Below, piece after piece: positions 35,273 to 45,200 of a DNA stretch of 55,990 nucleotides; the first letter of the stretch is position 1; each line of letters starts with the position of its first letter. The notes under the pieces are model-generated. The model was not told the origin of the DNA. It did not search any database and saw only the letters and a program-made list of their open reading frames with translations. A program made the translations under genes and the position numbers. Origin of the DNA: Cohnella xylanilytica (GTDB lineage Bacteria > Bacillota > Bacilli > Paenibacillales > Paenibacillaceae); contig NZ_JACJVR010000069.1 of the NCBI RefSeq assembly GCF_014212175.1, positions 1-55,990 of the forward strand, given 5' to 3'.

Positions 35273-38200
35273 TTACCCTTTGATCTCGACGGTTACGATA
35301 TTGGACGTTCCTTCGCTGGAGCCGCCGGTTACTTCGACCAGGAAATAGTAGATTCCCGGTTCGAGGTTGCTAATCTTGGCCGAGGTGGAAGACGGGCTCA
35401 GCGTCCTATCCAAAGCCGCTTCTTCCCAGCTCGCCTGATCCGCCGATTGCTTGACGACGATGCCGTCCGCCTTGGAAGCGCCCGGCCAGCTGAGCGTCAC
35501 GGCGTTCTTGCTCACGGAAGCCCGGAGCGACTTGATCGGCGTCGGCGCCCGATCCGACGTTACCCGGATGACGTTCGAATCGCCTTCGTTGTCGCCGCCG
35601 GCCACGACGAGCTTGAACTTGTACTTCGTAATCGCTTCGAGACCGGTCACCGTCGCGGTGGACGTTCTTCCGTCCGCGCTGACCTCGACCTCTCCCATCG
35701 CGGATGCGATCCAGTTCTCCCCGCTGCCGTCGTCCGGCGATTGCATAATCGCGACGGAGGACGCATCGACGGGTGTTGTCCATCTGAAAGTCGCTTTGCT
35801 ATGCGTCTTGAGCGTATTCGCGAAGTTCTTCACCGGCGATGCGGCGGTCTTGCCTTCGACCTTGTTCGAGGTGCCCGAATAGGGGCCGCCTTCGACCACA
35901 ACGTCGAACACGTACGTATGGTTCGGCCTCGGCAGACCGGAGACCGTCGCCGTCTTGGCGGAAGACGATACGGTCGTCGACTTCACCTTGGTGTCGCCGT
36001 CCCACGCTTCGACCGTAATTTTCTTGGCGTTTTTCGTTTGCGGCCAGACCAGGGAGACGCTGTTCATGGTCGATTTGGTTACGGCCAGCTCCTGGATGGG
36101 AACATACGGCGCATCGGTCGTTACGCTTGCTTCCTTGGAATAGACAGGTACGGCTCCGCCCTGGAGCGCCAACCGGAAGACATAGTCGCGGCTCGGCTCC
36201 AGATCCGTGACGGTCGCTTCGGTTGCGTTCAATGCGATCGTTCCATGGGCGGCAGGCACCCAATCGTTTCCTGCCTTCTGTTCGATCGTGACCGACGTAT
36301 AAGAGCCGGCCAACCTGGACCAGCGGAACGACGCGGTTCTGTCCGTCTTCGCCGAACTCGAGAAGGAGGCGATCGGAGTCGCGGCCGTCGTCGCGGCCAC
36401 TTCGTTCGACGTTCCGTTGTTGGCTCCGCCGGTGACGACAAGACGGTAAGAGTAATTCTTGTTCGACTCCAGACCGCTTACCGTTACGCTGACGGACGGA
36501 GCGGAGATCGTCGGTCTCTGGAGCGTGGTCCAGTCGGTCGTGTCGGTCTTCTGCTGCAGAACGATCGATTTGGCATTGACCGCTCTCGTCCACTTCAGCT
36601 GCACGCTCGTCGTCGCGGCGGGACGGGCGAGCTCCAGCGAATCCATCGGCGTCGAAGGAGTCGTGAAGGCGATCGTCGCGTTGGAATACCCGGCGTTCTC
36701 GCCTTTGGTCACTTGCAGCCGGAATTGATAGTCGGTGCCCGCCAGCAATCCCTTTACAGTGGCGCTTGTCGCCGTTTGATTCTGGGTCGCCGCGTTCGTC
36801 CATTTCTTGCCGCCGTCCGTGGACTGCTGGACGTTGACGGCAGACGCTCCCACAGGAGCCGTCCAGGCTAGATCCGCAGTGCTGCCTCCCTTATAGGAGG
36901 CGCTCAGATCCTGGATCGGCTTCTCCTTCGTCTTTACCGTTACCTTGTTGGAGTCGCCCTCGTTCCTGCCGCCGGTCACGCGCAGCTTGAACTGGTACGA
37001 CTTAAGGGGAGCCAGTCCCGTGACCGTCGCCGACTTCGCGTTCTTCTCAAGCGATGAGTTCGTCTGCGACACGGTCCACTGAGCGCCGTCAACCGACTGC
37101 AGAATCTCGACCTTCTCCGCTTGCTCGGCCGGACTCCAGGCGAAGGAGGCTTCGGCTCCGACGACGGACGTGTTTTTGAAATTCGTAATGGCGATGCCGG
37201 CCGTTCTTACGGCTTGCGCGTTCGAGGGGCCGCTGTTCAAGCCCCCGGTAACGTTCAGCCGGAACAAGTAATCCGTTCTGGGCGCGAGCCCGGTGACGGT
37301 ACCCGTCTTGGCGCTGCCCGGCAGGGCTTTGGTCAGCGCGTTCGTCCAGGTCTGTCCCGAATCCGTGGACTTCTGGATCATGACGCTCTCCGCCCCGTCC
37401 AGCGCTCCCCAATTGAAGACGGCTGTCGTAGAGTTCGCGGATGCGAGCGCGAAGTCTTCGGCCGGCACGTACTCTCCGACTCCGACTTCCAGCCAGGCGT
37501 CGCGTACTTTGCTCGTGATCGTATCCTTCTTGGCCTGAGTCAGCCCCGGAAGAGTCTTCACGGCTTCGATATAAGCGTCCTTCGCTTCCACGAAATTCGC
37601 CGTCGGGGACAGCAGATGATAGTTCAGAATATTGTAGGTGAGCTGTCCAAGCACTTTTTTTCCGTTCAGCCCGATGTTGGCTTTGTCGATCTTCGTCGCG
37701 ATCAGGTATGCCGCGTGATTGGGAATGCCGCTGTTATAATGAACGCCGCCGTTATCATGCTGCTCGTCGTCGGGCAGGTAGACGTATTCGCTCATAGCGG
37801 CAGGCTGGCCGTACTTCCTCGGATTAGCCAAGCTTCTCGCCGGATTGCCGGTGTTCTCGCCCATCTCCCAGTCGTCGGAGTCGATGACCGATGCCATAAT
37901 GTCCGAGATCGCTTCGTTAAGCGCTCCGGACTGGTTGCGGTATTCGAGACCGACCGTATATTCGGTTACGCCATGGGTCAGTTCGTGGGCGACGACGTCG
38001 AGAGAGCAGGACATGCAATTCACTCCGCCGTCGCTTAGATCTCCGCTGCCATCCCCATAAAACATGGCATCCCCGTACCAGAAGGCGTTGTCCATCGGTT
38101 GGCCGTTCGCGTCGACATGAACGAAGGACAGAATATCCATGCCTTTGCCGTCGATGCTCTCTCGCCCGTAATTCGTCTTGTAAAATTGGTAGACGAGATT

Positions 38201-39130
38201 CGTGTTAAAGTGAGCGTCGACCGCGGCCGGGTCGTTAAACGTATTCGTCTTGCTGTTGATGAAGTAGTATTCGTCGTTAGCGGGGTTCGGATCGAAATAA
38301 CTGTTCTGGTAATCGAACGTTCCCATGAACGAGGGGTTCGTCTGATCCGCCATGATGTAGAAAGTTCCGTCGGTGTCCAGCACCTTGGCGACTTTGAGAG
38401 ATTTTGACTTGCCGTCATAGCCTCTGCCGGATCCCGATGCATTGGACATGGCGGCTTCGTTCAGCTTGTTGTATTGATCGATGACGGCCCCGCTCGCCGC
38501 GTCGACGTAGCCGATCCAGTCGCCGAACTTCGGCTGTACGAAGCTGAGAGAGACCTCGTAAGCCAAGTAGTTTTGGCCGTTGTAAGGATAAATGATCAGC
38601 TTGGCCGTCGGCTTCGGAGTCGCGATCTTGCCGAGGCGGGTCTCCAGCTCGATCGGGGAACCCAGCTCCGCTTCCAGACTCGTCTTGAAGGTCTCGATCG
38701 CTTCGGAGGATGTCAGCTCGGGAGTCGCGCTCACTTCCGATAAATCCATGGCCGCCGAAGCGCCGTTCTGAACGGAATAGACCTTCTTGGACCCGTTCAG
38801 ATTTACCTGCATGTATTCTCCGTAAACCGGAATGTTCTTATAGCTTCTCTGAAGCAAATAATGCGTCTGACCGGTCGAATCTACTTTTTTGTTGCGAACC
38901 ATGAATTGAGGGCCCGCTGCCGTCCGTGCATTCGTTCCCGCGAACCTGCTCGCGGCGAAGTTCAGCACGTCCTGATCCTGAGAGAGGAAGCCCGATTGCA
39001 CGCCTTCGGTTAACCCTCTCTTAAGAGGTTTGGCCGAGGTCGATGCCTCTTGCGCGCTTGCCGTGCCGATAGGTACTGCAAGGGCAAGAGATAAGAGTAG
39101 TGCGATGATGAATTTCGCCTTGGTGGACAT
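35273..39130 (-). CDS. Secreted M4 (thermolysin-family) metalloprotease with eight fibronectin-III-like domains
   Basis: The 1285-residue preproprotein has a signal peptide (1-26), a FTP/PepSY-type propeptide (about 35-225) and the M4 catalytic domain (about 235-555). The zinc site is HELTH at 382-386 with the third ligand E406 in GALNEAISD; the catalytic His region is in HYNSGIPNHAAYL. About eight fibronectin-III-like repeats of roughly 90 residues follow (about 560-1285), each ending in a pattern like LVVTGGxNxGxSN. Ordinary bacillolysins stop after the catalytic domain or carry one or two extra domains, so this tail is unusually long. There is no SLH domain or LPxTG anchor. The start ATG has SD AGGGGGA. 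DegU often controls such proteases; that is only an inference here. Confidence 0.93.
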   Translation of the reverse strand: MSTKAKFIIALLLSLALAVPIGTASAQEASTSAKPLKRGLTEGVQSGFLSQDQDVLNFAASRFAGTNARTAAGPQFMVRNKKVDSTGQTHYLLQRSYKNIPVYGEYMQVNLNGSKKVYSVQNGASAAMDLSEVSATPELTSSEAIETFKTSLEAELGSPIELETRLGKIATPKPTAKLIIYPYNGQNYLAYEVSLSFVQPKFGDWIGYVDAASGAVIDQYNKLNEAAMSNASGSGRGYDGKSKSLKVAKVLDTDGTFYIMADQTNPSFMGTFDYQNSYFDPNPANDEYYFINSKTNTFNDPAAVDAHFNTNLVYQFYKTNYGRESIDGKGMDILSFVHVDANGQPMDNAFWYGDAMFYGDGSGDLSDGGVNCMSCSLDVVAHELTHGVTEYTVGLEYRNQSGALNEAISDIMASVIDSDDWEMGENTGNPARSLANPRKYGQPAAMSEYVYLPDDEQHDNGGVHYNSGIPNHAAYLIATKIDKANIGLNGKKVLGQLTYNILNYHLLSPTANFVEAKDAYIEAVKTLPGLTQAKKDTITSKVRDAWLEVGVGEYVPAEDFALASANSTTAVFNWGALDGAESVMIQKSTDSGQTWTNALTKALPGSAKTGTVTGLAPRTDYLFRLNVTGGLNSGPSNAQAVRTAGIAITNFKNTSVVGAEASFAWSPAEQAEKVEILQSVDGAQWTVSQTNSSLEKNAKSATVTGLAPLKSYQFKLRVTGGRNEGDSNKVTVKTKEKPIQDLSASYKGGSTADLAWTAPVGASAVNVQQSTDGGKKWTNAATQNQTATSATVKGLLAGTDYQFRLQVTKGENAGYSNATIAFTTPSTPMDSLELARPAATTSVQLKWTRAVNAKSIVLQQKTDTTDWTTLQRPTISAPSVSVTVSGLESNKNYSYRLVVTGGANNGTSNEVAATTAATPIASFSSSAKTDRTASFRWSRLAGSYTSVTIEQKAGNDWVPAAHGTIALNATEATVTDLEPSRDYVFRLALQGGAVPVYSKEASVTTDAPYVPIQELAVTKSTMNSVSLVWPQTKNAKKITVEAWDGDTKVKSTTVSSSAKTATVSGLPRPNHTYVFDVVVEGGPYSGTSNKVEGKTAASPVKNFANTLKTHSKATFRWTTPVDASSVAIMQSPDDGSGENWIASAMGEVEVSADGRTSTATVTGLEAITKYKFKLVVAGGDNEGDSNVIRVTSDRAPTPIKSLRASVSKNAVTLSWPGASKADGIVVKQSADQASWEEAALDRTLSPSSTSAKISNLEPGIYYFLVEVTGGSSEGTSNIVTVEIKG

Positions 39131-39245
39131 GGACTTCCCCCTACTGGAATCGACTAATAGATTACACGATTAATATACCATCTTCTAGGACGTTCGCTAG
39201 GGGGAAAAATACCTAGTTTACCAAAAAAATATGACTTTCGCCGGA

Positions 39246-39285
39246 TAAAAAGAACCGCAAGGCTGAGAGACAGCCCTGCGGTTCT
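39246..39285 (-). terminator. Intrinsic terminator after the 157-residue secreted protein
   Basis: The minus strand has AGAACCGCAGGGCTG-tctct-CAGCCTTGCGGTTCT with one mismatched pair, followed by TTTTTA. The remaining gap up to the protease start holds no gene. Confidence 0.85.
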
Positions 39286-39328
39286 ACTTGGCGTATTCGT
39301 ATTTAGGATAGCTTGCTTGCATCCATGC

Positions 39329-39802
39329 CTACTGCAGCTGGTAGCTTCCCCGAACGAGCACGATCAGTCCGTTCTTCTGGTTCGGATCGGGCTGAACTCC
39401 TCTTCCGCCCCGTGGGAATAAGATCAGGTGGTTCGCGGCCACCGGCTTGCCCGGCGCGATATCCAGACCGTCCGTCATGTCGGAGAGGCCGTTCGCGTCC
39501 GTGCTGTAAGCGACCGCCTTCCCGCTGCGAACGATGAGCTCCCCGCCGTCCTGCACGATAATCTTCTTGCCCGCCGGCACGGTGACGACTTCCAGCTTGC
39601 TCGCGGCCGCGGATCCGGCCCCCGTTCCTCCCTGGATCTCCGCCAGCTTCTGATCCACGTAGGACTTCGTCACGATCGGATCGTCGGTGGAACCGGGGGT
39701 GGCCGAGTTGGTCTCGGCGTCCGAATGCCAAGGTCTGTAGATGAGCGTAGCGGCGCTTATGAGCAGCAGAGCGGCCGCCACCCCCAGGAATCGCTTGAAC
39801 AA
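39329..39802 (-). CDS. Small secreted or anchored protein of unknown function
   Basis: The 157-residue protein starts from TTG with an AGGAGG SD and has an N-terminal hydrophobic segment (about 5-22) serving as signal or anchor. A short DPIVTKSYVDQKLAEI helix is followed by a compact domain (about 70-157) with VPAGKKIIVQDGGELIVRSG, GLSDMTDG, NHLILFPRGGRG and a final VLVRGSYQLQ. From memory, similar domains occur in uncharacterised secreted proteins of Bacilli and Clostridia. It lies 24 bp downstream of the larger secreted gene and probably forms an operon with it. No enzyme signature is seen. Confidence 0.75.
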   Translation of the reverse strand: MFKRFLGVAAALLLISAATLIYRPWHSDAETNSATPGSTDDPIVTKSYVDQKLAEIQGGTGAGSAAASKLEVVTVPAGKKIIVQDGGELIVRSGKAVAYSTDANGLSDMTDGLDIAPGKPVAANHLILFPRGGRGVQPDPNQKNGLIVLVRGSYQLQ

Positions 39803-39826
39803 CGCGTTAACCTCCTAAGCTGTCGA

Positions 39827-42022
39827 TCAGTTGGAAGACGCAGTTGAATTCTCTTTGGTCCAGTCGTTCTCGAAGAACCATCTGAACTCCTGCTCGGCTA
39901 CCAACTTCTTCGAGTTCTGAGTGACTTCATATATTCTAGCATAATAGACATAATCGCTGTAGAACGTATCGTAATTCAAGTCCTTGGTAAGCGTAACTTT
40001 ATTGTTCGTTCCAGGCTTCAGCGATTTATCCTTGTCTCCGTCGATGTCCAGATCCTCGGAATAATACGTGTACGTCTTGCCCTCGTCCGGATCGAAGCCT
40101 TCAAGCGCAAGAACCAGCTTATGATCCTTTGGAACGGCATTTACGGTCATATCTTTATCCAACGTATAGTTCAAATCCAGATTCATCGTCGGCGCCAAGA
40201 CGTTCGGCGTGAACTTATTGATCGTCAACTTGTAGTTGAGCATCGGAACGTCTTTCAATCTGGACAACGTTCTCTGCTCGACCGGCAAGTTGAATTTCAC
40301 GGTATTCAGATAGGCATCCGGAACAGCCGTACCCGTCGAATACTTGGTGTCCGTTATGCCTTCACCGATGATCAGTCGAAGATTGGACGTCGAATAATTC
40401 TGAGGAAGCACCGTGGTGAAGCTGATCAGCGACTTATTGTTCGGATTGATGTTGCCTTCTCCGGCATTCGTCGTAGCCGGGAACGTATCTCCGTTCTCGT
40501 TCACGAAGTAGCCGACCAAATTCGAAGGAGTTATCGTCCGAAGCTCGTTGTTCGTAAGCATTACTTGTACGTCGAACACCTTCGAAGTCGTGCTGTTATA
40601 GATATTGACCGTCTTAATAGTCGCCGTCGACTTGCTTCCGACTCTAGCGATCTGATAGTTCCGATCGACGGCATAGACCGGAATAGCCGTCTGAGAGGAC
40701 GTTCCGAGCAGTTCTCCGGCCTTGGTCGACGTCTTATCGTCCTTCTGGTCGTTAATGATCAGCTTCGCTTTCGTGAAGCTATAGTTGGTTGGCAGCTTGG
40801 CATAGACATCAAGATCTACATAGGCTCCGGCGTTCAGACCGAACGTGTTGTCCGTCGCTACCGTCTTGAAGTCCAGCTTCACCTTGTCATCGAGATAGAA
40901 GTAGCCTGTAATGTTCGGGATGGCAATAGAAGTTGTCGACTTATTCGTAATTCGAACTCGGGCGGACAACACGTCCTGGGTCCCCCACGGCTGTCGGGTG
41001 AGCTGCGCGAGATTAAACTGATAGGTTCCATTGCTTGTCGCGTAATTAAACGTATCGGTAGCCGTCGAAGTCGTCGGACCTCCGAACTGGATCTGGTAGG
41101 AACCGACAGGAAGATTGATGGTAGCGTCTTCGCCGTTGCTCTTGACGATAACCAGCTTGGCCCCCGTCGTCTTCACGGTGGATGGGATGGTTGCCGTTAA
41201 CTTGAACTCCTTGCGCTTCAGCGGATCCATGACCAGATCTGCGGTGTCTTCCGGGGTCGCCTCATACATCTCGCCGCCCGCCGCGACTATGTAGTACTTG
41301 TATTTGCTCAAAGTGACTGACTTCTTGCCCATGTTGTTGTATACAAAGTTAACCGTAACAAATGTATCGTCGCCGGACGAGCCGACAGTAGCGGAAGCGA
41401 TCTTGGAGTATAGGGTCGTATTACTGAAATAGATCGGTTTAATCGCGCCGGCGGCAGTCACGTTGGTGAAGGCTGTCGGGAACGTGAACTTGCCGAGGCT
41501 GCGCTCGTAGTTCGCTGCCGAGAAGTCGAACTTCACGATGTTCAGCGAGAGGTCGGACAGCTTAATGTATTCGCCTACTTGCGCATACACCGTGATGAAC
41601 GTCTTCGTCTTGGAAGCGACCTTCGTGACCTTGGCGTCGGCGGCGGCCGTCTTGATCGAATAAGTGCCCCCTACGGAATTCTTCAAGCGGAACCAGTAAT
41701 CCATCAAGTTGAGCTCGGAAGCTCCGCCGTTATAGATGCTTAAAGTAAACGCTGCAATCTGGCCGTTGTCCGAAGGAACCAGCGAGGCGTCGACCAAATT
41801 GATATAGCTTGATCCCGATAACATGATCGGCTTGACAAACTTGGAGATTGTCGAGATCTGTGAAGTAGCGGCTGTCGCCGCAGATGCCTTGTGTTCGCCT
41901 GTGAAAGAGATAAGCGGGGTTGCAACCAACGCGAAGGCCGTTACGCTTAGCAGTAGCTTCTTGCCTTTGTCTGCGTGGTTCCGAGCCTTCGGATTGTTCT
42001 GACCGTTCGTACGTTGATCCAT
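39827..42022 (-). CDS. Large secreted protein of unknown function with four beta-sandwich-like repeats
   Basis: From the ATG at 42022 it has 731 residues; a GGGAGG SD lies 11 nt upstream, while the longer in-frame ATG at 42046 has no SD and sits next to a TATACT promoter element. The signal peptide spans about 20-50. About four repeats of 120-140 residues follow. Each has a strand like FTLSIYNGGASELNL or VNFVYNNMGKKSVTL, an LxxYxFRLxxxxGxxY segment and a LxIxxxxxD end. This is the pattern of extracellular Ig-like modules, but I recognise no named family. A lysine/aspartate-rich C-terminal domain ends near FRWFFENDW. It is probably cotranscribed with the 157-residue gene. Confidence 0.75.
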   Translation of the reverse strand: MDQRTNGQNNPKARNHADKGKKLLLSVTAFALVATPLISFTGEHKASAATAATSQISTISKFVKPIMLSGSSYINLVDASLVPSDNGQIAAFTLSIYNGGASELNLMDYWFRLKNSVGGTYSIKTAAADAKVTKVASKTKTFITVYAQVGEYIKLSDLSLNIVKFDFSAANYERSLGKFTFPTAFTNVTAAGAIKPIYFSNTTLYSKIASATVGSSGDDTFVTVNFVYNNMGKKSVTLSKYKYYIVAAGGEMYEATPEDTADLVMDPLKRKEFKLTATIPSTVKTTGAKLVIVKSNGEDATINLPVGSYQIQFGGPTTSTATDTFNYATSNGTYQFNLAQLTRQPWGTQDVLSARVRITNKSTTSIAIPNITGYFYLDDKVKLDFKTVATDNTFGLNAGAYVDLDVYAKLPTNYSFTKAKLIINDQKDDKTSTKAGELLGTSSQTAIPVYAVDRNYQIARVGSKSTATIKTVNIYNSTTSKVFDVQVMLTNNELRTITPSNLVGYFVNENGDTFPATTNAGEGNINPNNKSLISFTTVLPQNYSTSNLRLIIGEGITDTKYSTGTAVPDAYLNTVKFNLPVEQRTLSRLKDVPMLNYKLTINKFTPNVLAPTMNLDLNYTLDKDMTVNAVPKDHKLVLALEGFDPDEGKTYTYYSEDLDIDGDKDKSLKPGTNNKVTLTKDLNYDTFYSDYVYYARIYEVTQNSKKLVAEQEFRWFFENDWTKENSTASSN

Positions 42023-42226
42023 CGGTACATAGTCCTCCCTGATCATGATTGCATCTAGTATAGACTTCCAAAATGAATAGAACGTGAATGAATCCTGAAA
42101 ATGGTCTCAAAGCAGATTTTGGCACTCTATGTACTATATACGTCTTGATTAGGCAAAAAGTTGTAGCGATGCAGTAAAAACAAGCCAGGGCTATCTACAT
42201 AGCCCTGGCTTGTTGACGTTCCGGAA
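42023..42226 (-). terminator. Gap with strong terminator of the FN3-repeat gene
   Basis: A perfect 16-bp stem (AACAAGCCAGGGCTAT, 42179-42214) with a 4-nt loop is followed on the minus strand by TTTACTG. Downstream, TATACT near 42056-42061 is the probable -10 of the next secreted-protein gene; its -35 is not clear. Confidence 0.75.
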
Positions 42227-45200
42227 TTACTTGGATTTGGTGTAGATCTGGATCTCGTCGGATTCGCCCTCGTTGGCTCCTCCAATGACGACAAGTTTAA
42301 AGCGGTAAGACTTCTCGGGAGACAATCCCGTCACTGTCGCAGAAGTAGCCGTATTGCTAATCGGTCCCGTTGCCGCCGCAACCCAATCGCCGCCGTCATA
42401 CTGAAGGAGGGTGACGAATTCCGCGCCTTTCAGCGACTTCCAACGCAAGGTGACGCTCTTGGATGTAATATTGCTCGAACTGAGCTTCTCGACCCGATCA
42501 GCATAAGTCGTTACTTCTACGGGATCGGATGTTCCGTCATTCGGACCGCCCGTAACCTTGAGAGTAAACAAATAAGATTTGTTCGGAGTCAGTCCCGTAA
42601 AGAGATAATTTGTCGAAGTTTTGGCGGTAGACGTCCATCTCCACGTCTTGCCATTGTCTTCGGATTTGCCGACTTGAACCGTCTTGGCATTGGTTGGGAT
42701 CTTGCCCCATACCAACTTCACGGAATTGATTCCTCGTACAAACGTGAAGTCGTTGATTGGCGCTCCGGACGTCGTGACGGACAGCTCATTGGACGTTCCC
42801 TTCCGGTCGCCCATCGTCACTTCCAGCTTGAACAGATACGTCGTTCCCGGAGATAATCCGTTCACCGTTGCCGATGTCGCGCTGCCGTCTACCGTAGCCA
42901 CTGTCGTCCAGGTTCCGCCGTTATTCGTTGACCTCTTCACTGCGATGCTCGTCGCGTCCGCAACGGCCTTCCAGGAGAAGCCAATGCTTTTCGGTCCCTT
43001 GGTAGGTGCCGACAACGTGGTGACCTGCTGCTGCAGAGTCTTCAGTGTTACATAGTTCGATTCTCCAGCGTACCTTCCGCCTTCGACGTACAGTCTGAAC
43101 TTGTAGCTCGTATCGCCTGTCAGACCGGTTGCCTTCGCCGTCGTAGCCGTCTTGCTAATCGTTCCGGTATTCGCGTCTATCCATGCTCCTTGCGCCGCGT
43201 CCCAGTACTGAATCTTGAGCGACGTTGCGTCCGCTACGCGATTCCACTTGAACGAAGCGGTCGTATCCGTACGGGCCGTGTAGGCAAGGGATTCGACGTG
43301 CAATCCATCCGTTGTCACTTCAATCGGATCGGATGTTCCTTCGAACGCCCCTCCCGTGACCTTCAATGCGAACAGATACGTCTTGTTCGGAGTCAGCCCC
43401 GTAAACGTGTAGCTCGTTGCAGTCTTCGTAATCGTGCTCCATCTCCAGGTCTTCCCGCCGTCCTCCGACTTGCCGGCTTGGACGGTCTTCGCGTTGGTCG
43501 CAATCTTGCCCCATACCAGCTTGATCGAAGTCGTGCCCGGCACAATCGTGAAGTCGTTGATTGGCGCTCCGGACGTCGTGACGGACAGCTCGTTGGACGT
43601 TCCCTTCCGGTCGCCCATCGTCACTTCCAGCTTGAACAAATACGTCGTGCCCGGGGACAATCCATCCACCGTTGCCGATGTCGCGCTGCCGTCTACCGTA
43701 GCCACTGTCGTCCAGGTTCCGCCGTTATTCGTTGACCTCTTCACTGCGATGCTCGTCGCGTCCGCAACGGCCTTCCAGGAGAAGCCAATGCTTTTCGGTC
43801 CCTTGGTAGGTGCCGACAACGTGGTGACCTGCTGCTGCAGAGTCTTCAGCGTCACATAGTTCGATTCTCCGGCGTACCTTCCGCCTTCGACGTACAGTCT
43901 GAACTTGTAGGTCGTATCGCCTGTCAGACCGGTTGCCTTCGCCGTCGTAGCCGTCTTGCTAATCGTTCCGGTATTCGCGTCTATCCATGCTCCTTGCGCC
44001 GCGTCCCAGTACTGAATCTTGAGCGACGTTGCGTCCGCTACGCGATTCCACTTGAACGAAGCGGTCGTATCCGTACGGGCCGTGTAGGCAAGGGATTCGA
44101 CGTGCAATCCATCCGTTGTCACTTCAATCGGATCGGATGTTCCTTCGAACGCCCCTCCCGTGACCTTCAATGCGAACAGATACGTCTTGTTCGGAGTCAG
44201 CCCCGTAAACGTGTAGCTCGTTGCAGTCTTCGTAATCGTGCTCCATCTCCAGGTCTTCCCGCCGTCCTCCGACTTGCCGGCTTGGACGGTCTTCGCGTTG
44301 GTTGCGATCTTGCCCCATACCAGCTTGATCGAAGTCGTGCCCGGCACAATCGTGAAGTCGTTGATTGGCGCTCCGGACGTCGTGACGGACAGCTCGTTGG
44401 ACGTTCCCTTCCGGTCGCCCATCGTCACTTCCAGCTTGAACAAATACGTCGTGCCCGGGGACAATCCATCCACCGTTGCCGTTGTCGCGCTGCCGTCTAC
44501 CGTAGCCACTGTCGTCCAGGTTCCGCCGTTATTCGTCGACCGCTTCAACGCGATGCTCGTCGCGTCCGCGACTGCCTTCCAGGAGAAGTCGATATTCCTC
44601 GGCCCCTTGGTTGGCGCCGACAACGTGGTGACCTGCTGCTGCAGAGTTTTAAGGGTCACATAGTTCGATTCTCCGCCATACTTGCCGCCTTCAACATACA
44701 GCCTGAACTTGTAACTCGTATCGCCGATCAAATCGGTTGCTTTGGCCGTTGTGGCCGTCTTGCTGATCGTTCCGGTATTGGCATCTACCCAAGTGCCTTG
44801 TGTTTCGTCCCAGTATTGAATGATCAGAGAAGTAGCATCCGATACGCGATTCCACTTAAAAGAGGCTGTCGTATCCGTACGGGTCGTGTACGCGAAAGAA
44901 TCGACGTGCAACCCTTCCGTCGTCACTTCGACCGGATCGGCGGTTCCGTCATTCGCACCGCCGGTTATTCTAATCGTGAGCAGATAAGTCTTGTTGGGCG
45001 TCAATCCCGTAAAGGTATAGCTGGTGGAAGTCTTTGTAATCGATGTCCATCTCCACGTTTGGCCGTTGTCTTCTGAACGGCCCGCTTCTACCTTCGTTGC
45101 ATTCGCCGGCGCCTTCGGCCATACCAACTTTACCGAAGTCGTTCCGGGAACAACAGAAAGCTCGGTGATGGGATTGCTAGTCGTCTTAACGCTGATCAGA

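Noticed and set aside
42746..44640. CRISPR-like or mobile repeats
   Set aside because: The periodic repeats are in-frame FN3 codons with an 804-bp period; there are no short repeats with unique spacers and no transposase.
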